The translations under genes were made by a program, and so were the position numbers. The notes below the pieces were generated by a model. It saw only the letters and a list, made by a program, of their open reading frames with translations, made no database searches and was not told the DNA's origin. From JBEHWX01 sp048498995 (GTDB taxonomy: Bacteria > Bacteroidota > Ignavibacteria > OLB7), in contig JBEHWX010000002.1 of assembly GCA_048498995.1 (NCBI GenBank), forward strand, positions 55,120-119,119: 64,000 nt of DNA, given 5' to 3'. Shown piece after piece: positions 7,531-16,769 of this stretch; positions within the stretch are counted from its first letter, which is position 1; the number at the start of each line of letters is the position of its first letter.

Positions 7531-9354
7531 TCAAGGCTGTTCGACCACGATCCGGATCGCGCGGCTCTTCTGACCGAAGGTCATCTTCACCACATACACG
7601 CCCGGAGCCCATCCATCCGTGCCGATCGGCAGACGGTGCGTCCCGGCATCCATCGACGTGGAGATCCGACGCAGCACCTTCCCTTCCAGATCGCTCACGA
7701 CGATCTCGGCCGGCGACGAGACATTCAGCGACGACTCGACGAAGAGCGTCGATCCCGCCGCGACCGGGTTCGGATACGTATACACCGAGCCGATCGCGTC
7801 GAAGGTCACCACGCCGGCGCTCTTGGCCGCGAGGCTTCCCCCCTTCTCCGACTCGCCACGTCCGGAGGCATCGCCGCCGGAGAGGAGCTCGCGCTGCGTC
7901 AGACGCGTGCGCGCGCCCACCGAGAAGGTGTCGAGCGTCGTGGAGAGCATCGGCGGGATCAGCTGATGCTCCGGTGCCCTGAACGGCGCGGCCTGCGTGC
8001 ATTCCGGGAACGCGTTGGAGTCCACGGATCTGGTGGCGCTTGCGCTGCACTGCACGCGGATACCGGAGTTGGCGAGCGTCATCGGTATCGAGTCCACGGC
8101 GTCGTGGAGCGAGTCGATATCGGGAATCGCATTGCACTCGCTTGAGCTGGCCGCCGGCGTGGTCCGGATCAGATATCCCTGATCGCCGTTGCCGAAGCTC
8201 TGGGTCTCACCGGAGACGATGATGCTGGCGGTGCCGGAAGCCACGTTGATGCCGTTCCCCCAGTCGAGTCCGGTGCCGCCGTAGACGCGATTCCAGACCA
8301 GATTGAGCGTCGAGGTATACTCGCCGACGTAGACGTCGTAGTCGCCGAAGCCGTTCGGAACGTTGAAGAAGAGCCCGGTGACGATGAAGTCGCCCGTGGA
8401 GAGCTCCCTCACATCGGAGAACTCGTCCCAGCCGCCGGAGGATTGCCCGCCGACGATCATGGTATTGAGGGTCGCGCCATTGGAGTTCGTCCGGATCATC
8501 CACGCCTCCGAGTTCCCCCCGAAGCTCCGCGTATTTCCGACGGCAATCAGATCGCCATTGGAGCAGGTGCGGACGGTGCGGAACCAGTCCTGCGTGTCGA
8601 CCACTCCGTAGTGATTCGTCCAGATCGGAACGCCGGTGGACGCGTTGATCCGCATCAGGAGGGCATCGAGATCACCGGACGAGCCGGAATAGCTGGCCGT
8701 GACGCCGCAGGCGACGATGTCCGAGGAGGACGTGGTGGACATGGTGAAGTAGTCCATCGCAGTGCCGCCGTAGACTCGTCCCCACAGGAGCGTCCCGGAG
8801 GAGTTCGTGCGCAGGAGGATCGCGTCGAGATCTCCCTGGCCGAAGCTGTTGGTACGTCCGGCGACGACGTAGTCGCCGTTGGTGAGCACCTGCACGTGCC
8901 ATCCCTCCTCTTCTCCCAGGCCGCCGTAGGTCTGCACCCACTGCACCGCGCCGGTCTTGTTGAGGCGCATCAGGAAGATGTCGTTGCGCGTGCAGCAATT
9001 GCTCGTGTTGGCGGTATAACCGGTGACGATGAACCCGGAATCGGAGAGCTGCTGAATGCCGCGTCCATGATCATCGCCTCCGATATTGTACTTGAAGGCC
9101 CAGGAGATCGCGCCGGTCGATGTGGTCTTCACCACATAGACATCGTAGTCGGCGCGGCCGCTGTTGGATTCACCGGTCGAGATGAATCCTCCATCGAACG
9201 TCTGAAGCACCGTCCATTTGAAGTTCTCCGTTCCCGTACCGCCGTAATGGTACTGGAACTGCGCGTGCGCCGGAACGCTCGCAAGCGTCGCGAGGGCGAG
9301 CGCTCCGAACAGCAGCAACATGCAGAGGCGAATCTGACCCATTGTCAGTGTCAT
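7531..9354 (-). CDS. Secreted repeat protein with T9SS type A sorting domain
   Basis: 607 aa. A signal peptide covers about residues 1-32 (a hydrophobic stretch ending in PAHAQ). The body is built of about six repeats of 50-60 residues of the form YGGTG..D......DGG.I.TG.T.S.G.GD.D..L.RT.S.G...W, probably a beta-propeller-like surface protein. The last 80 residues (YTYPNPVAAGSTLFV ... VYVVKMTFGQKSRAIRIVVE) are a typical T9SS C-terminal sorting domain, so the product should be exported and attached or released at the outer surface. AGAGG 6-7 nt before the ATG supports the start. A Cys-containing linker (about 405-465) separates the repeats from the sorting domain. No enzymatic motif was seen, so the specific role is unknown. 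Confidence 0.88.
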   Translation of the reverse strand: MTLTMGQIRLCMLLLFGALALATLASVPAHAQFQYHYGGTGTENFKWTVLQTFDGGFISTGESNSGRADYDVYVVKTTSTGAISWAFKYNIGGDDHGRGIQQLSDSGFIVTGYTANTSNCCTRNDIFLMRLNKTGAVQWVQTYGGLGEEEGWHVQVLTNGDYVVAGRTNSFGQGDLDAILLRTNSSGTLLWGRVYGGTAMDYFTMSTTSSSDIVACGVTASYSGSSGDLDALLMRINASTGVPIWTNHYGVVDTQDWFRTVRTCSNGDLIAVGNTRSFGGNSEAWMIRTNSNGATLNTMIVGGQSSGGWDEFSDVRELSTGDFIVTGLFFNVPNGFGDYDVYVGEYTSTLNLVWNRVYGGTGLDWGNGINVASGTASIIVSGETQSFGNGDQGYLIRTTPAASSSECNAIPDIDSLHDAVDSIPMTLANSGIRVQCSASATRSVDSNAFPECTQAAPFRAPEHQLIPPMLSTTLDTFSVGARTRLTQRELLSGGDASGRGESEKGGSLAAKSAGVVTFDAIGSVYTYPNPVAAGSTLFVESSLNVSSPAEIVVSDLEGKVLRRISTSMDAGTHRLPIGTDGWAPGVYVVKMTFGQKSRAIRIVVEQP

Positions 9355-9513
9355 GCGGATACCTCTTTGATGAAAGGTTGAGTGAATCGATCGCCGAGGG
9401 CCACTGGACCTAGTAGTGACCTCGGCATTAACGCCACCGAGCGCACCGATGCTCGATGTACGGGGCTGGGGTGCTGCCCCGTATCACATCGCGTGTCGGT
9501 CGGTGTACGTCAT
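9355..9513. other. Upstream region of the T9SS cargo gene
   Basis: Short stretch before the third tandem array. It should contain the promoter for the minus-strand gene at 7531-9354, but no clear TAnnTTTG box was found. Confidence 0.4.
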
Positions 9514-9672
9514 GTTCGCATCGCGTCATGTTCGCATCGCGTCATTCTCGCATCGCGTCATTCTCGCATCGCGTCATGTTCGCATCGCGTCATGTTCGCA
9601 TCGCGTCATTCTCGCATCGCGTCATTCTCGCATCGCGTCATTCTCGCATCGCGTCATGTTCGCATCACATCG
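9514..9672. repeat. Tandem array, 9 full units of 16 nt plus a decayed unit
   Basis: The unit is [GT][TC]TCGCATCGCGTCAT. Two variants alternate: GTT at positions 1, 2, 5 and 6, and TCT at 3, 4, 7, 8 and 9. The last unit (9658-9672) is degraded. The array lies about 160 nt upstream of the T9SS cargo gene start on the minus strand. Confidence 0.95.
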
Positions 9673-9970
9673 TATCGCATTCGGACATGATGCCGACGCG
9701 GGAGTCGCGGAAGCCGGTATTGCCGCGCCATGTGCCGCCGCGACAATCGCTTCCGATACCGCGGATGGCTGACACAGCGGCTGTCATCGTGAGCGTACTC
9801 AGATCGCCCCTTCCACTGCCGACGTCACTCGAGGAGAAGATCCTCGCGCGTACGAGATCGGCCGAGGCGACAGGCAGCTCCGGAGCCATGGCACCATGGC
9901 TGCGCGCGCGACGGTATGCGGCTCAATCGAGCAACGTGCATCACCGCATGGATATCCATGCACGATCCGC

Positions 9971-10068
9971 ATCGAAGCGGCGCCATCGAAGCGGCGCCAT
10001 CGAAGCGGCGCCATCGAAGCGGCGCCATCGAAGCGGCGCCATCGAAGCGGCGCCATCGAAGCGGCGCC
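9971..10068. repeat. Tandem array, 7 identical units of 14 nt
   Basis: Seven exact copies of ATCGAAGCGGCGCC. Perfect identity suggests recent expansion. Open frames read it as a Ser/Lys/Arg/His/Gly/Ala repeat, which has no support as protein. Confidence 0.96.
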
Positions 10069-12178
10069 ATCGCGCGCGGACGCAACGATGCCTGAGCACG
10101 CTTGCTCACGAAAAAAACAGGGAGAACGGACGGGGTATTGTGTCGAGGAAGGAAGGGTGTGTTCAGGCTCGTGGCACGTCGGCTCACGGCGCTCCGACGT
10201 ACGGCACTCCGACTCATGGTGTTCACGCCACGAGGTTCGGACGCCGAGCAATCGGACGGGCGCCGCGCCGGCGAAGGCACGGCCACGTGGGGGGCAGGGT
10301 GCTGCGGTGGTAGACAGGCCTGCACCCCACGCTGATGCCGCGATTGACCGAAGAAGCCGGGTGAGCGAGGCCTCGATGATGGTGGCTCGAGGCAAACGGA
10401 TTCATCAGTGAATCCGTGGGCACGCTCTATCTACGGTCATGACAAGGATATTCCCAGCCTCCTGTTGGAGGATCGTACGGCACCGACGGTGAATGGTCGA
10501 TGACGAAGGGAATCTGATCGAGAGTTCCGCATCACATGCGGAGTGGACATAGGAAACCTGAAGGTGTCGTCGTGAATTGAGGACCTTCGTTGCCGCCGAT
10601 CATCTGGACTGATCAATCGGTGATCGGCGAATCAACGTGCGCAATCTAGCACGTCGAGCCCTCCACCGGCAATTACAGGTTTCTGGAATTCCTCCCAATC
10701 TGCCTGACCGCCGCCGGCACGCCGTCACCTTTCGATGACCGGCGAGAAGACCGGCGGAACCGAGCTTGTTGTGTGCAATCACGTCATGCTATTGTTCCTT
10801 CCTGACACATTTCTCTCACCCGATGCCATGTACCTTCCCCACATCGACACGGGCCAAGCCCCGCTGCCGGGCCCGTGTCGCGGCCAACCTCCTCCACCAA
10901 CACCGATTCCTCCATCGAGGTACCACGTTCAACGCTCGTGGCGAACACCATCGAACCCGGGGAGCTCACGCCCGTGGAGACAGTCACGACAAACATCACC
11001 GTCATTATCCCGTCTCCCCGATCGGTTCGCCAGGCGATCCGGATCCCGCTTTCTCAATCAGCCTCTCCGGTGATCCGGAATGAGCGCCATCTCCGTATCG
11101 TGGATCCAGCCATCGCGACTTCGACATCCCGCACCGCGCCATGCTCTCCGCGAGCACCACAGGCGCATATATCATTCGTCATCCATGCCGATTAGGGCCG
11201 GGAGATACTCGTCCCACGCTGGGATCCTTCCGCTCCTGGCATCCACGGACGTGCTCGAGCGGCCGAACCATCGCATCCCGATCACCAATCCGGCTCCTGT
11301 GCCCACACCTGCCATTCATCACACGCATGGGTATCCGTCGACAACGGCTCGCATCGCTCGTGGCACCGGCCGACAACCGCGCGCTCCAATAGCGGCTCGA
11401 CGCCAACAACGACTCGCGCCTGCGACAATTCGCACCCGCGACGCCACGCGCCGGCAACGACCGGACATCCCGTATCTCCTCGCTTCGAGGATAGGCATGG
11501 CCATTCCGAGGCGACACGTGAGCATCGCAACCGCTGATCTGCTGCAGCGAACGCATGCCGCGGGCACGCCCATGGTCCGCCTGGAACCATGATGTCCGAC
11601 GGATGGGATTCCAGGAGATCGATCATGAGCCGATCCATCGCGCGCGGTTCAGCAGGATGCTACGGCATCTTGCGGCCACTGACGCCTACCAGGCTCAGTT
11701 GAGCTCCAACTATCGTGTTGATTCTTGACGGGGAGGTTTGGCAATCACTCGACGATCGTGCCGTACGGCGACATCCCGTACGACATATCCAGTGCTTTCC
11801 GGACTCTGGTATCCGGAGTGCGCCGACACGACGGAGGGAACCGCGCATCGGCACGATATCGACATCCGGCGAGACGGCCCCATACGCGCGGGCAATTCTA
11901 TCCGCCGGCCTTCCTCTTCGCATACTCACGAGCCGCGATGATCGTGCTCAAGGCTCGTTGACCGCAACGTCGGCTGTACGATCCGACATCGCGCAACCCG
12001 CCTCCATCGGGAGCGGGAATCGATTCGGAATCGGCCCCCATCACTACAACCGACGGCGCCGTGGACCTCGCCGCCGATCGCGTATCTACGAAGACCGAAT
12101 TCCTCATGACCAGGACTCTCCACCGAGCCGCCGCGATCGTTGTCTATGCGGCCACATGGTCTCGATGCGAGTCACGTA
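10069..12178. other. Long stretch with no recognisable gene
   Basis: About 2.1 kb without a supported gene on either strand. Open frames up to about 200 codons are rich in Arg, Pro, Ser and His, overlap each other on both strands, and lack signal peptides, domains and good ribosome sites. A small stem TGAGCACGCTTGCTCA near 10092-10107 is followed by an A-run, which is the wrong order for a terminator on either strand. Confidence 0.6.
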
Positions 12179-12228
12179 CAAAAGTACGCGATGCCGCGAG
12201 CGATGGGAAGTCCCTCTTTGTGTACCCC
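12179..12228 (-). promoter_or_regulatory. Element A: conserved promoter of the GTACACAAA family
   Basis: On the minus strand GGGGTACACAAAGAGGGACT (complement of 12209-12228) is followed after exactly 22 nt by TACTTTTG (12179-12186), a perfect match to the Bacteroidota -7 box TAnnTTTG. Spacing and upstream element are the same in four other copies. Transcription should start near 12173 and run toward lower coordinates. No terminator or convincing gene was recognised in the next 200 nt, so its product is unknown; it may be a longer noncoding RNA or a decayed locus. Confidence 0.7.
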
Positions 12229-13138
12229 CCACCCGCGCATCCACGATTGCCTTCCCACCTTTCACCGTTCCGGGGACAGCATGCTCCGGCGCACCACCGA
12301 CGCTGGCTCGCATGCAGTCATCGAAGAGCCGGGGATGGTACTGGCAAGCGCGGGCTCGCCTCGCTCAGCCCCTTCTCACGATGGCTCGCAAGCCTTCCGT
12401 CGAGATTGAGCACGTCCGCCTTCTCCATTGCCGAGCTCGGGTCGGTGATGCGGGGATCACGGAACAGGGAGTGCCCCCCATCGTCAGAACGACGCGAGCC
12501 GAGGAGTATGTATGGATCGTATCCGGGCTGGAGCCGGCCGTCGCCGTATGATGCGGCCGGGATTCTTCGTGCGATGCCGGCAACCTCACGAGGGAGCGAG
12601 CATGAGCACGGGATGATGAAGATGGGGTATGATGGATGTCTGAAAGCCTCTGGAGGTGAACGTCAGGATCAACGGCATCGATCGCCATGGTCGGGTCTCG
12701 GTGCATTCGGCGAGCATCAGGCCGGACACGTACCCAGGAACCTCGCATGTCGGCCATGCCGTTCCGGATTTGGTCGCGCGGAGGCAGCCGGATATCTATC
12801 CGGGGTCGTGACCCTCTCCCCCTGCTTCGTGATCAGATTCACGACGGCCAGGATGGCTCCGAATGGATGGTGCGGGCGCCCTCGCATTCAGGTTGCACGC
12901 CCTCGATGAGCGGGTCCAGGAGACCGCCATGGTGTGTGACAAACCACGCGGCCCAGCCTCGGGGAACGACAGCCGCGCGGCCGGGATCTTAACCGCGACG
13001 CGCCCCGCCGAGGATGCGCATGGCAACGTCGGAGCATGAAGCTCCCGTCATGGAGCTGGAGCGAGATGGTTCCCACATGGGAACGAAGAGCCGATGATAC
13101 TGTGGATGACGAGGTGACCGGTAACGATTCTAGGGTGG
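12229..13138. other. Stretch with no recognisable gene
   Basis: About 0.9 kb between promoter element A and the first sRNA locus. Overlapping open frames on both strands lack coding features. I see no repeat or strong terminator. Confidence 0.55.
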
Positions 13139-13191
13139 AAAAAGGAGATGTGGCAGCGCACTCTCACGAGTGTGTGGTGGTGCTGCCACAT
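13139..13191 (-). terminator. Intrinsic terminator of sRNA B
   Basis: ATGTGGCAGC (13148-13157) pairs perfectly with GCTGCCACAT (13182-13191). An inner stem GCACTC/GAGTGT closes the tip. On the minus strand the outer stem is followed by CTCC and five T residues (13143-13139). Confidence 0.75.
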
Positions 13192-13214
13192 TCTCTATCA
13201 ATTACCGATTGATC
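13139..13214 (-). ncRNA. Predicted small RNA B, about 75 nt
   Basis: A -7 box at 13220-13227 implies a start near 13214, and an intrinsic terminator ends the transcript near 13139. There is no start codon with a useful frame in between. The 3' hairpin has an outer 10-bp stem (13148-13157 with 13182-13191), an inner 6-bp stem, and a bulge reading ACCACCAC on the RNA strand. The same layout with a different stem sequence is found in sRNA C. Both ends are predictions. Confidence 0.65.
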
Positions 13215-13219
13215 GTGAA

Positions 13220-13269
13220 CAAACTTACGTCCCATCGTGACCGGGCACCAGTCCACCTTTGTGTACCCC
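13220..13269 (-). promoter_or_regulatory. Element B: conserved promoter of the GTACACAAA family
   Basis: Minus strand GGGGTACACAAAGGTGGACT (complement of 13250-13269), then exactly 22 nt, then TAAGTTTG (13220-13227), a perfect TAnnTTTG. An AT-rich stretch about 50-80 nt further upstream (13318-13355) is also found upstream of element C. It drives predicted sRNA B. Confidence 0.8.
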
Positions 13270-13631
13270 CCTCCCCCCTTGCTTTTTTCAGAAACACACA
13301 TATGGGATAGGCGAACCCGAAATTTTCGCAAATATCGACGATTTCGCCCCAGGAGCAGGAAAACGCGCCGGAGGCCGAAATCGGCCGATGAAAAGGTTCT
13401 TCAAAAAATCTGACGGGGGGGACGAGGCGGAATCGAGTGGGACGAGGGAATGGAGGGGCTTGCCGGAGGCGCTACCAGGAGGTACCCGACCTTCCGGAGC
13501 GGATGTTACACCGGGCTGGAGCCCGCGTCGTTGAATCGACAGCGAGACCGACATCGCCGCGGAGGGATCCCCGAAGGTCCTTCCGATCGCTGACGGCTCC
13601 AATGCATCAGCCTGACTGGGGCGACATTGGA
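13270..13631. other. Spacer between the two sRNA loci
   Basis: No protein gene is supported. The AT-rich segment 13318-13355 resembles the segment at about 13822-13855 upstream of element C, so about 200 bp of each locus (AT-rich upstream segment, promoter, sRNA) appear to be paralogous copies 500 bp apart. Confidence 0.5.
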
Positions 13632-13688
13632 GAAAAAAAGAAGTGATGTCGGCATGCTCCGAGGGCATGTGGTGGACCGACATCACTT
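13632..13688 (-). terminator. Intrinsic terminator of sRNA C
   Basis: AAGTGATGTCGG (13641-13652) pairs perfectly with CCGACATCACTT (13677-13688). On the minus strand the stem is followed by C and seven T residues. Confidence 0.88.
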
Positions 13689-13714
13689 CGCTGTTCAAGC
13701 ACGATCATGTGATC
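13632..13714 (-). ncRNA. Predicted small RNA C, about 80 nt
   Basis: The -7 box at 13720-13727 implies a start near 13714. The transcript ends at a strong intrinsic terminator with seven U residues (13639-13633). The 3' hairpin has a 12-bp outer stem, an inner CATGCTC/GGGCATG stem and a bulge reading TCCACCA on the RNA strand. The outer stem sequence differs completely from sRNA B while base pairing is kept, and the bulged CCACCA is shared. That points to selection on structure and on the unpaired segment. Confidence 0.7.
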
Positions 13715-13719
13715 ACTGA

Positions 13720-13769
13720 CAAAGTTATGGCGCGGGAAAACCGCGCAACAGTCCACCTTTGTGTACCGG
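13720..13769 (-). promoter_or_regulatory. Element C: conserved promoter of the GTACACAAA family
   Basis: Minus strand CCGGTACACAAAGGTGGACT (complement of 13750-13769), exactly 22 nt, then TAACTTTG (13720-13727), a perfect TAnnTTTG. A hairpin GCGCGG-TTTTC-CCGCGC lies in the 22-nt spacer. It drives predicted sRNA C. Confidence 0.8.
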
Positions 13770-15746
13770 TACGAAGGCACGGTCCGTCGTGCCCGAAGTT
13801 TCTCTCACCTCCACGGAACCGCCCAAAATCTTCAAAATTCGCGTCATTTACCCCGCTTCGATTCCTCCCACGCGCTTTTTGGGTGCCCTGGCGTCGTTCG
13901 CTCCCAGAAACCATGGCGGACTCCACTTCGATGGGATCCCCGATACCGGGCGGACCTCCTCCGCGCCTCCTCCAGCACACCCGGCGTCCCGATACCTCTC
14001 TTCTCCATCCGTGCTTTCCGCTCCCAGTCGGTGCCGGCATGACGGGACTTCTCATCGCCCAGGCGAATGAACTCACGATCGGTCCAGCCATGCGCCGATC
14101 GGGTGACGGCAGTACGGCCGGTAGCGGGTGCGTCGCCGGGAGCGTCGCCGGAGCCGACAAGGCGCCGTGCCCTGAACTCAGCTCCACACGGCCGCCTCAT
14201 GTACGCCCAATGTCCCCCGCACGCCGGACTCTGGCCTTGGAGGGGGAGGATATCTTCATGGAGAGCATGGTGGGACTCTTCGGGGGCGTCGCCAGGTCCG
14301 AATGCGCGCCGCGCCTCCCGGGCCGCGTTGTTTCTGCCACGGAGGGAAGCGTTGTGCGATTGCCGATTCGAAGGAGGAAGGGGACGGAAGAAGTAGGGCG
14401 GGCACGTCGCCGATCAGGAGAAGAAGCGCGCAGGGAGATCGGATCGAGGATGGAGTGGGGAGCCGCGCCGCCGGAGTGACCCGAGAGCCGTTCCGCGCCG
14501 TTGTCGCGAAGCGCCAGTGCGATCGTGGACGCGGAGGGAGATCTTCCCCCGGTTCGCGAGCCCTTACGGCGGCGCCCCCATATCGATAACCGTGTCGGTT
14601 GCGTCGATAGTTGTATCGAATGATCCGAGTCGGGCGCGCCGGAGCATGACTCCCGAAGGACTACCCCGTCAAGATCCATCGGGGGCCTTCTCCGGCGCAC
14701 CACTTCCCGGAATGTTCTTCCCGGAATGATTCGTGTGCGGTTCATCTTGCGCGATGCCGTTCCGAGGTCACCCCCGGCGTCGCCATCGTGACATTCACGG
14801 GCCGCTTCGACCGGTTCCGTGACGATTCCGTTGCTTCACATCGGCACCTTCTCCTCCCTCATCCTCCCGGCTCGCGCCGGAGCTCCACGTCCGGTCCCCT
14901 CGCCCCCGCTCCTCCCGCCATCGGCGCCGACGAGCACCAGACGACCTGAGCCGTCATCGTCGATGTCATGATCTGAGCCTCCGGAAACCGGGAGGGCGTG
15001 CCGCTCTCCGACCGGCCGATCGTGGCCAGGGGCATGACCGGCATCGAGACGACAGCGCATCCCCCCGTGACTCTCACCATCACACGGAGCTTCCTCGCGG
15101 GGAGGCTTCGGAGGACGCACCCGGCCTCCAACGTCCGGATGCGCCCCCACGGAAGCCGTTGTATGAACAGCCGGTTTCCCATCGAGAGTCCCGGCGGCAA
15201 AGAAGAACCTCACGTACTCGAACAGCGTGGCCTTCGAGACATCTGAGGCCCGTGTGGTGTGATCGATCCCGAATCTCACCGATTCCGATCCGCCATGCCC
15301 CATTCCCTTCCAGGGAGGAGATCGGCGCCGTTCCACCGGCATCGGATACAGCCTCCACGCTCTCCGATACCTGGCGGGCACGCCGCTTCAGCTCGAGCCG
15401 GGAGCAGTGAAAACAATGTCTGAGTGCGATGGCAGGGAACATTCGCTGCCGTCTGGTGCCACGGAGCATGGGACCTCCACAAATTCTGCTGTGTCATTGA
15501 ACGCTCGCGCCCGGACAATGCCCGAGTCATCGCCCATCCGGCACGCGGCATCATGCCGTGAAGCCCGAGCGAAGGAATCGCGAACTTGCCATTGCCGCGG
15601 TTGCCGTCATTTCCGCTCGTCGCGGGGACACCGGAGACTCCGGCAACCTTCGACGGCACCACTGGCATTTCAACTATGTATCGACGGGGATTAATTCGGA
15701 TTTGTCGACGGCGGCCGACGGGACCTTGACGGGGATCGCCGTGGTG
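13770..15746. other. Long stretch with no recognisable gene
   Basis: About 2 kb between elements C and D. The longest frames (for example the plus frame near 13643-14479) are rich in Arg, Pro, Ser and Gly, begin inside the sRNA C terminator or at arbitrary points, and show no domain, signal peptide or ribosome site. I see no repeat arrays here. Confidence 0.55.
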
Positions 15747-15796
15747 CAAACGTAGGAAATTCGGCACGCGATGGACAGTCCCACTTTGTGTACCCC
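15747..15796 (-). promoter_or_regulatory. Element D: conserved promoter of the GTACACAAA family
   Basis: Minus strand GGGGTACACAAAGTGGGACT (complement of 15777-15796), exactly 22 nt, then TACGTTTG (15747-15754), a perfect TAnnTTTG. Transcription would start near 15741. The following 120 nt contain no clear terminator and no convincing gene, so the product is unknown. Confidence 0.7.
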
Positions 15797-16096
15797 ATTC
15801 CCGCGCCCGACACCCGCGCGATGAAAAAAAATCCGTGTCGGGGCTTCTATCGAAGTGCTCCCGCGCGTACGGTCGGCACAATGCGCGCGGCACATTCATC
15901 GAGCTTTCCAATCGGCATCACACGCATCGCGGTGATCGCCCCGCAGTGTCCACGGGGACAATCAATATTCCCGGGACACGCCACCGACATCCCCGAAACG
16001 ACGGTGGCGAAGCCCCCTGCGCGGGACCTCGCCACCCGAGAAAACGCGATACGCCGGATGCGGGCACCCCAGTCGTGCCGCGCCCCTTCGTGGCCA
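15797..16096. other. Gap between element D and the Cys-rich protein gene
   Basis: No gene is supported. The minus-strand gene at 16097-16672 ends here and would be transcribed toward element D. An A-run at about 15823-15831 becomes a T-run on the minus strand, but no hairpin precedes it. Confidence 0.5.
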
Positions 16097-16672
16097 TCAA
16101 GGCGTTGTCATGCTGCAGCCGGTCATCCCATTACTGTCGCAGGTACCAGGCTGCGTCGAAAGCAGCGAAACCGACGGCGTTCCGTTCGGACAGCAGATGC
16201 CGTACAATCGCGTGGCCGCGCCGCTTCCGTTGCACGACACGAACGAGGTCAGCGTGCCGCTGCCGAATCGTTTGACACAGGAAGGTTGAAAGACCTTCGC
16301 CGAATCGGGGGTATCGCAACTGGCGACGCATGATGTGTACCCCTGGATAATGGTCTGCACGGCCGCGGCACGGCTCAGGAGCGTGAACACCGTCGCTGTG
16401 GATGTACTGTCCACGGTGGGACCATAGCCGGAAAATCGGATCGATTCGGGGCAGATCGAGTATTCCTTCCTCCCCGACGAGGTGCTGAAGACGATCACGT
16501 TCCCGATCACGTCGGTATTGACACCGGAAGTCGAAAGGACGATATGGACGCCGAAGCTATCAACCAGCGAAGCCTGCGAGTCGAAGGGATGGCGATAACA
16601 GCTGTATGTCTGCGACCGTGCGGTAACGACGCAGAGAAATAGCAGCAACAACACGAAAAGGGAGCGTTTCAT
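16097..16672 (-). CDS. Small Cys-rich secreted protein of unknown function
   Basis: 191 aa. Residues 1-20 (MKRSLFVLLLLFLCVVTARS) form a clear signal peptide. The mature part is rich in Ser, Thr and Val, with ten cysteines, including a CC pair, which suggests disulfide bonding outside the cytoplasm. Unlike the surrounding noncoding DNA, its composition is that of a real exported protein. It has no recognisable family and no T9SS sorting domain. Promoter element E lies about 100 nt upstream, giving a leader of roughly 90 nt, so the gene should be co-regulated with the predicted sRNAs B and C. The LuxR-type regulator gene is directly upstream in the same direction. The function cannot be assigned. 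Confidence 0.7.
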   Translation of the reverse strand: MKRSLFVLLLLFLCVVTARSQTYSCYRHPFDSQASLVDSFGVHIVLSTSGVNTDVIGNVIVFSTSSGRKEYSICPESIRFSGYGPTVDSTSTATVFTLLSRAAAVQTIIQGYTSCVASCDTPDSAKVFQPSCVKRFGSGTLTSFVSCNGSGAATRLYGICCPNGTPSVSLLSTQPGTCDSNGMTGCSMTTP

Positions 16673-16769
16673 GGGACCTGGTCAAAATGAGGTGGCTATT
16701 GACTCGCCATGCTCCGATCCTCGAATGACGCGGTCGTCATCGGGCGACGGAGGGCGGACGCATGCACCG

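Noticed and set aside
9514..9672. Iteron-type replication origin
   Set aside because: No DnaA box, AT-rich unwinding element or rep gene nearby.
6812..10068. CRISPR arrays
   Set aside because: Units are contiguous with no unique spacers, and there are no cas genes.
10090..10125. Terminator near the A-run at 10109
   Set aside because: The hairpin lies on the wrong side of the A-run for either strand.
9382..10411. Plus-strand frames with SRHSRIASFSHRV-type and SKRRHRSGAIEAAP-type repeats
   Set aside because: Same reason: 16-nt and 14-nt DNA arrays open in several frames.
13139..13769. Base pairing between GGTGGAC of the promoter element and GTCCACC of the sRNA hairpin as an RNA pseudoknot
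   Set aside because: The GGTGGAC lies upstream of the predicted transcription start, so it would not be in the same RNA; the match is probably chance or DNA-level.
13139..13769. Retron, group II intron or T-box leader at the sRNA loci
   Set aside because: No reverse transcriptase, intron domains or tRNA-responsive features; the loci fit simple promoter-sRNA-terminator units.
13643..14479. 278-codon plus-strand frame as a gene
   Set aside because: It begins inside the terminator of sRNA C and has no domain, signal peptide or ribosome site.
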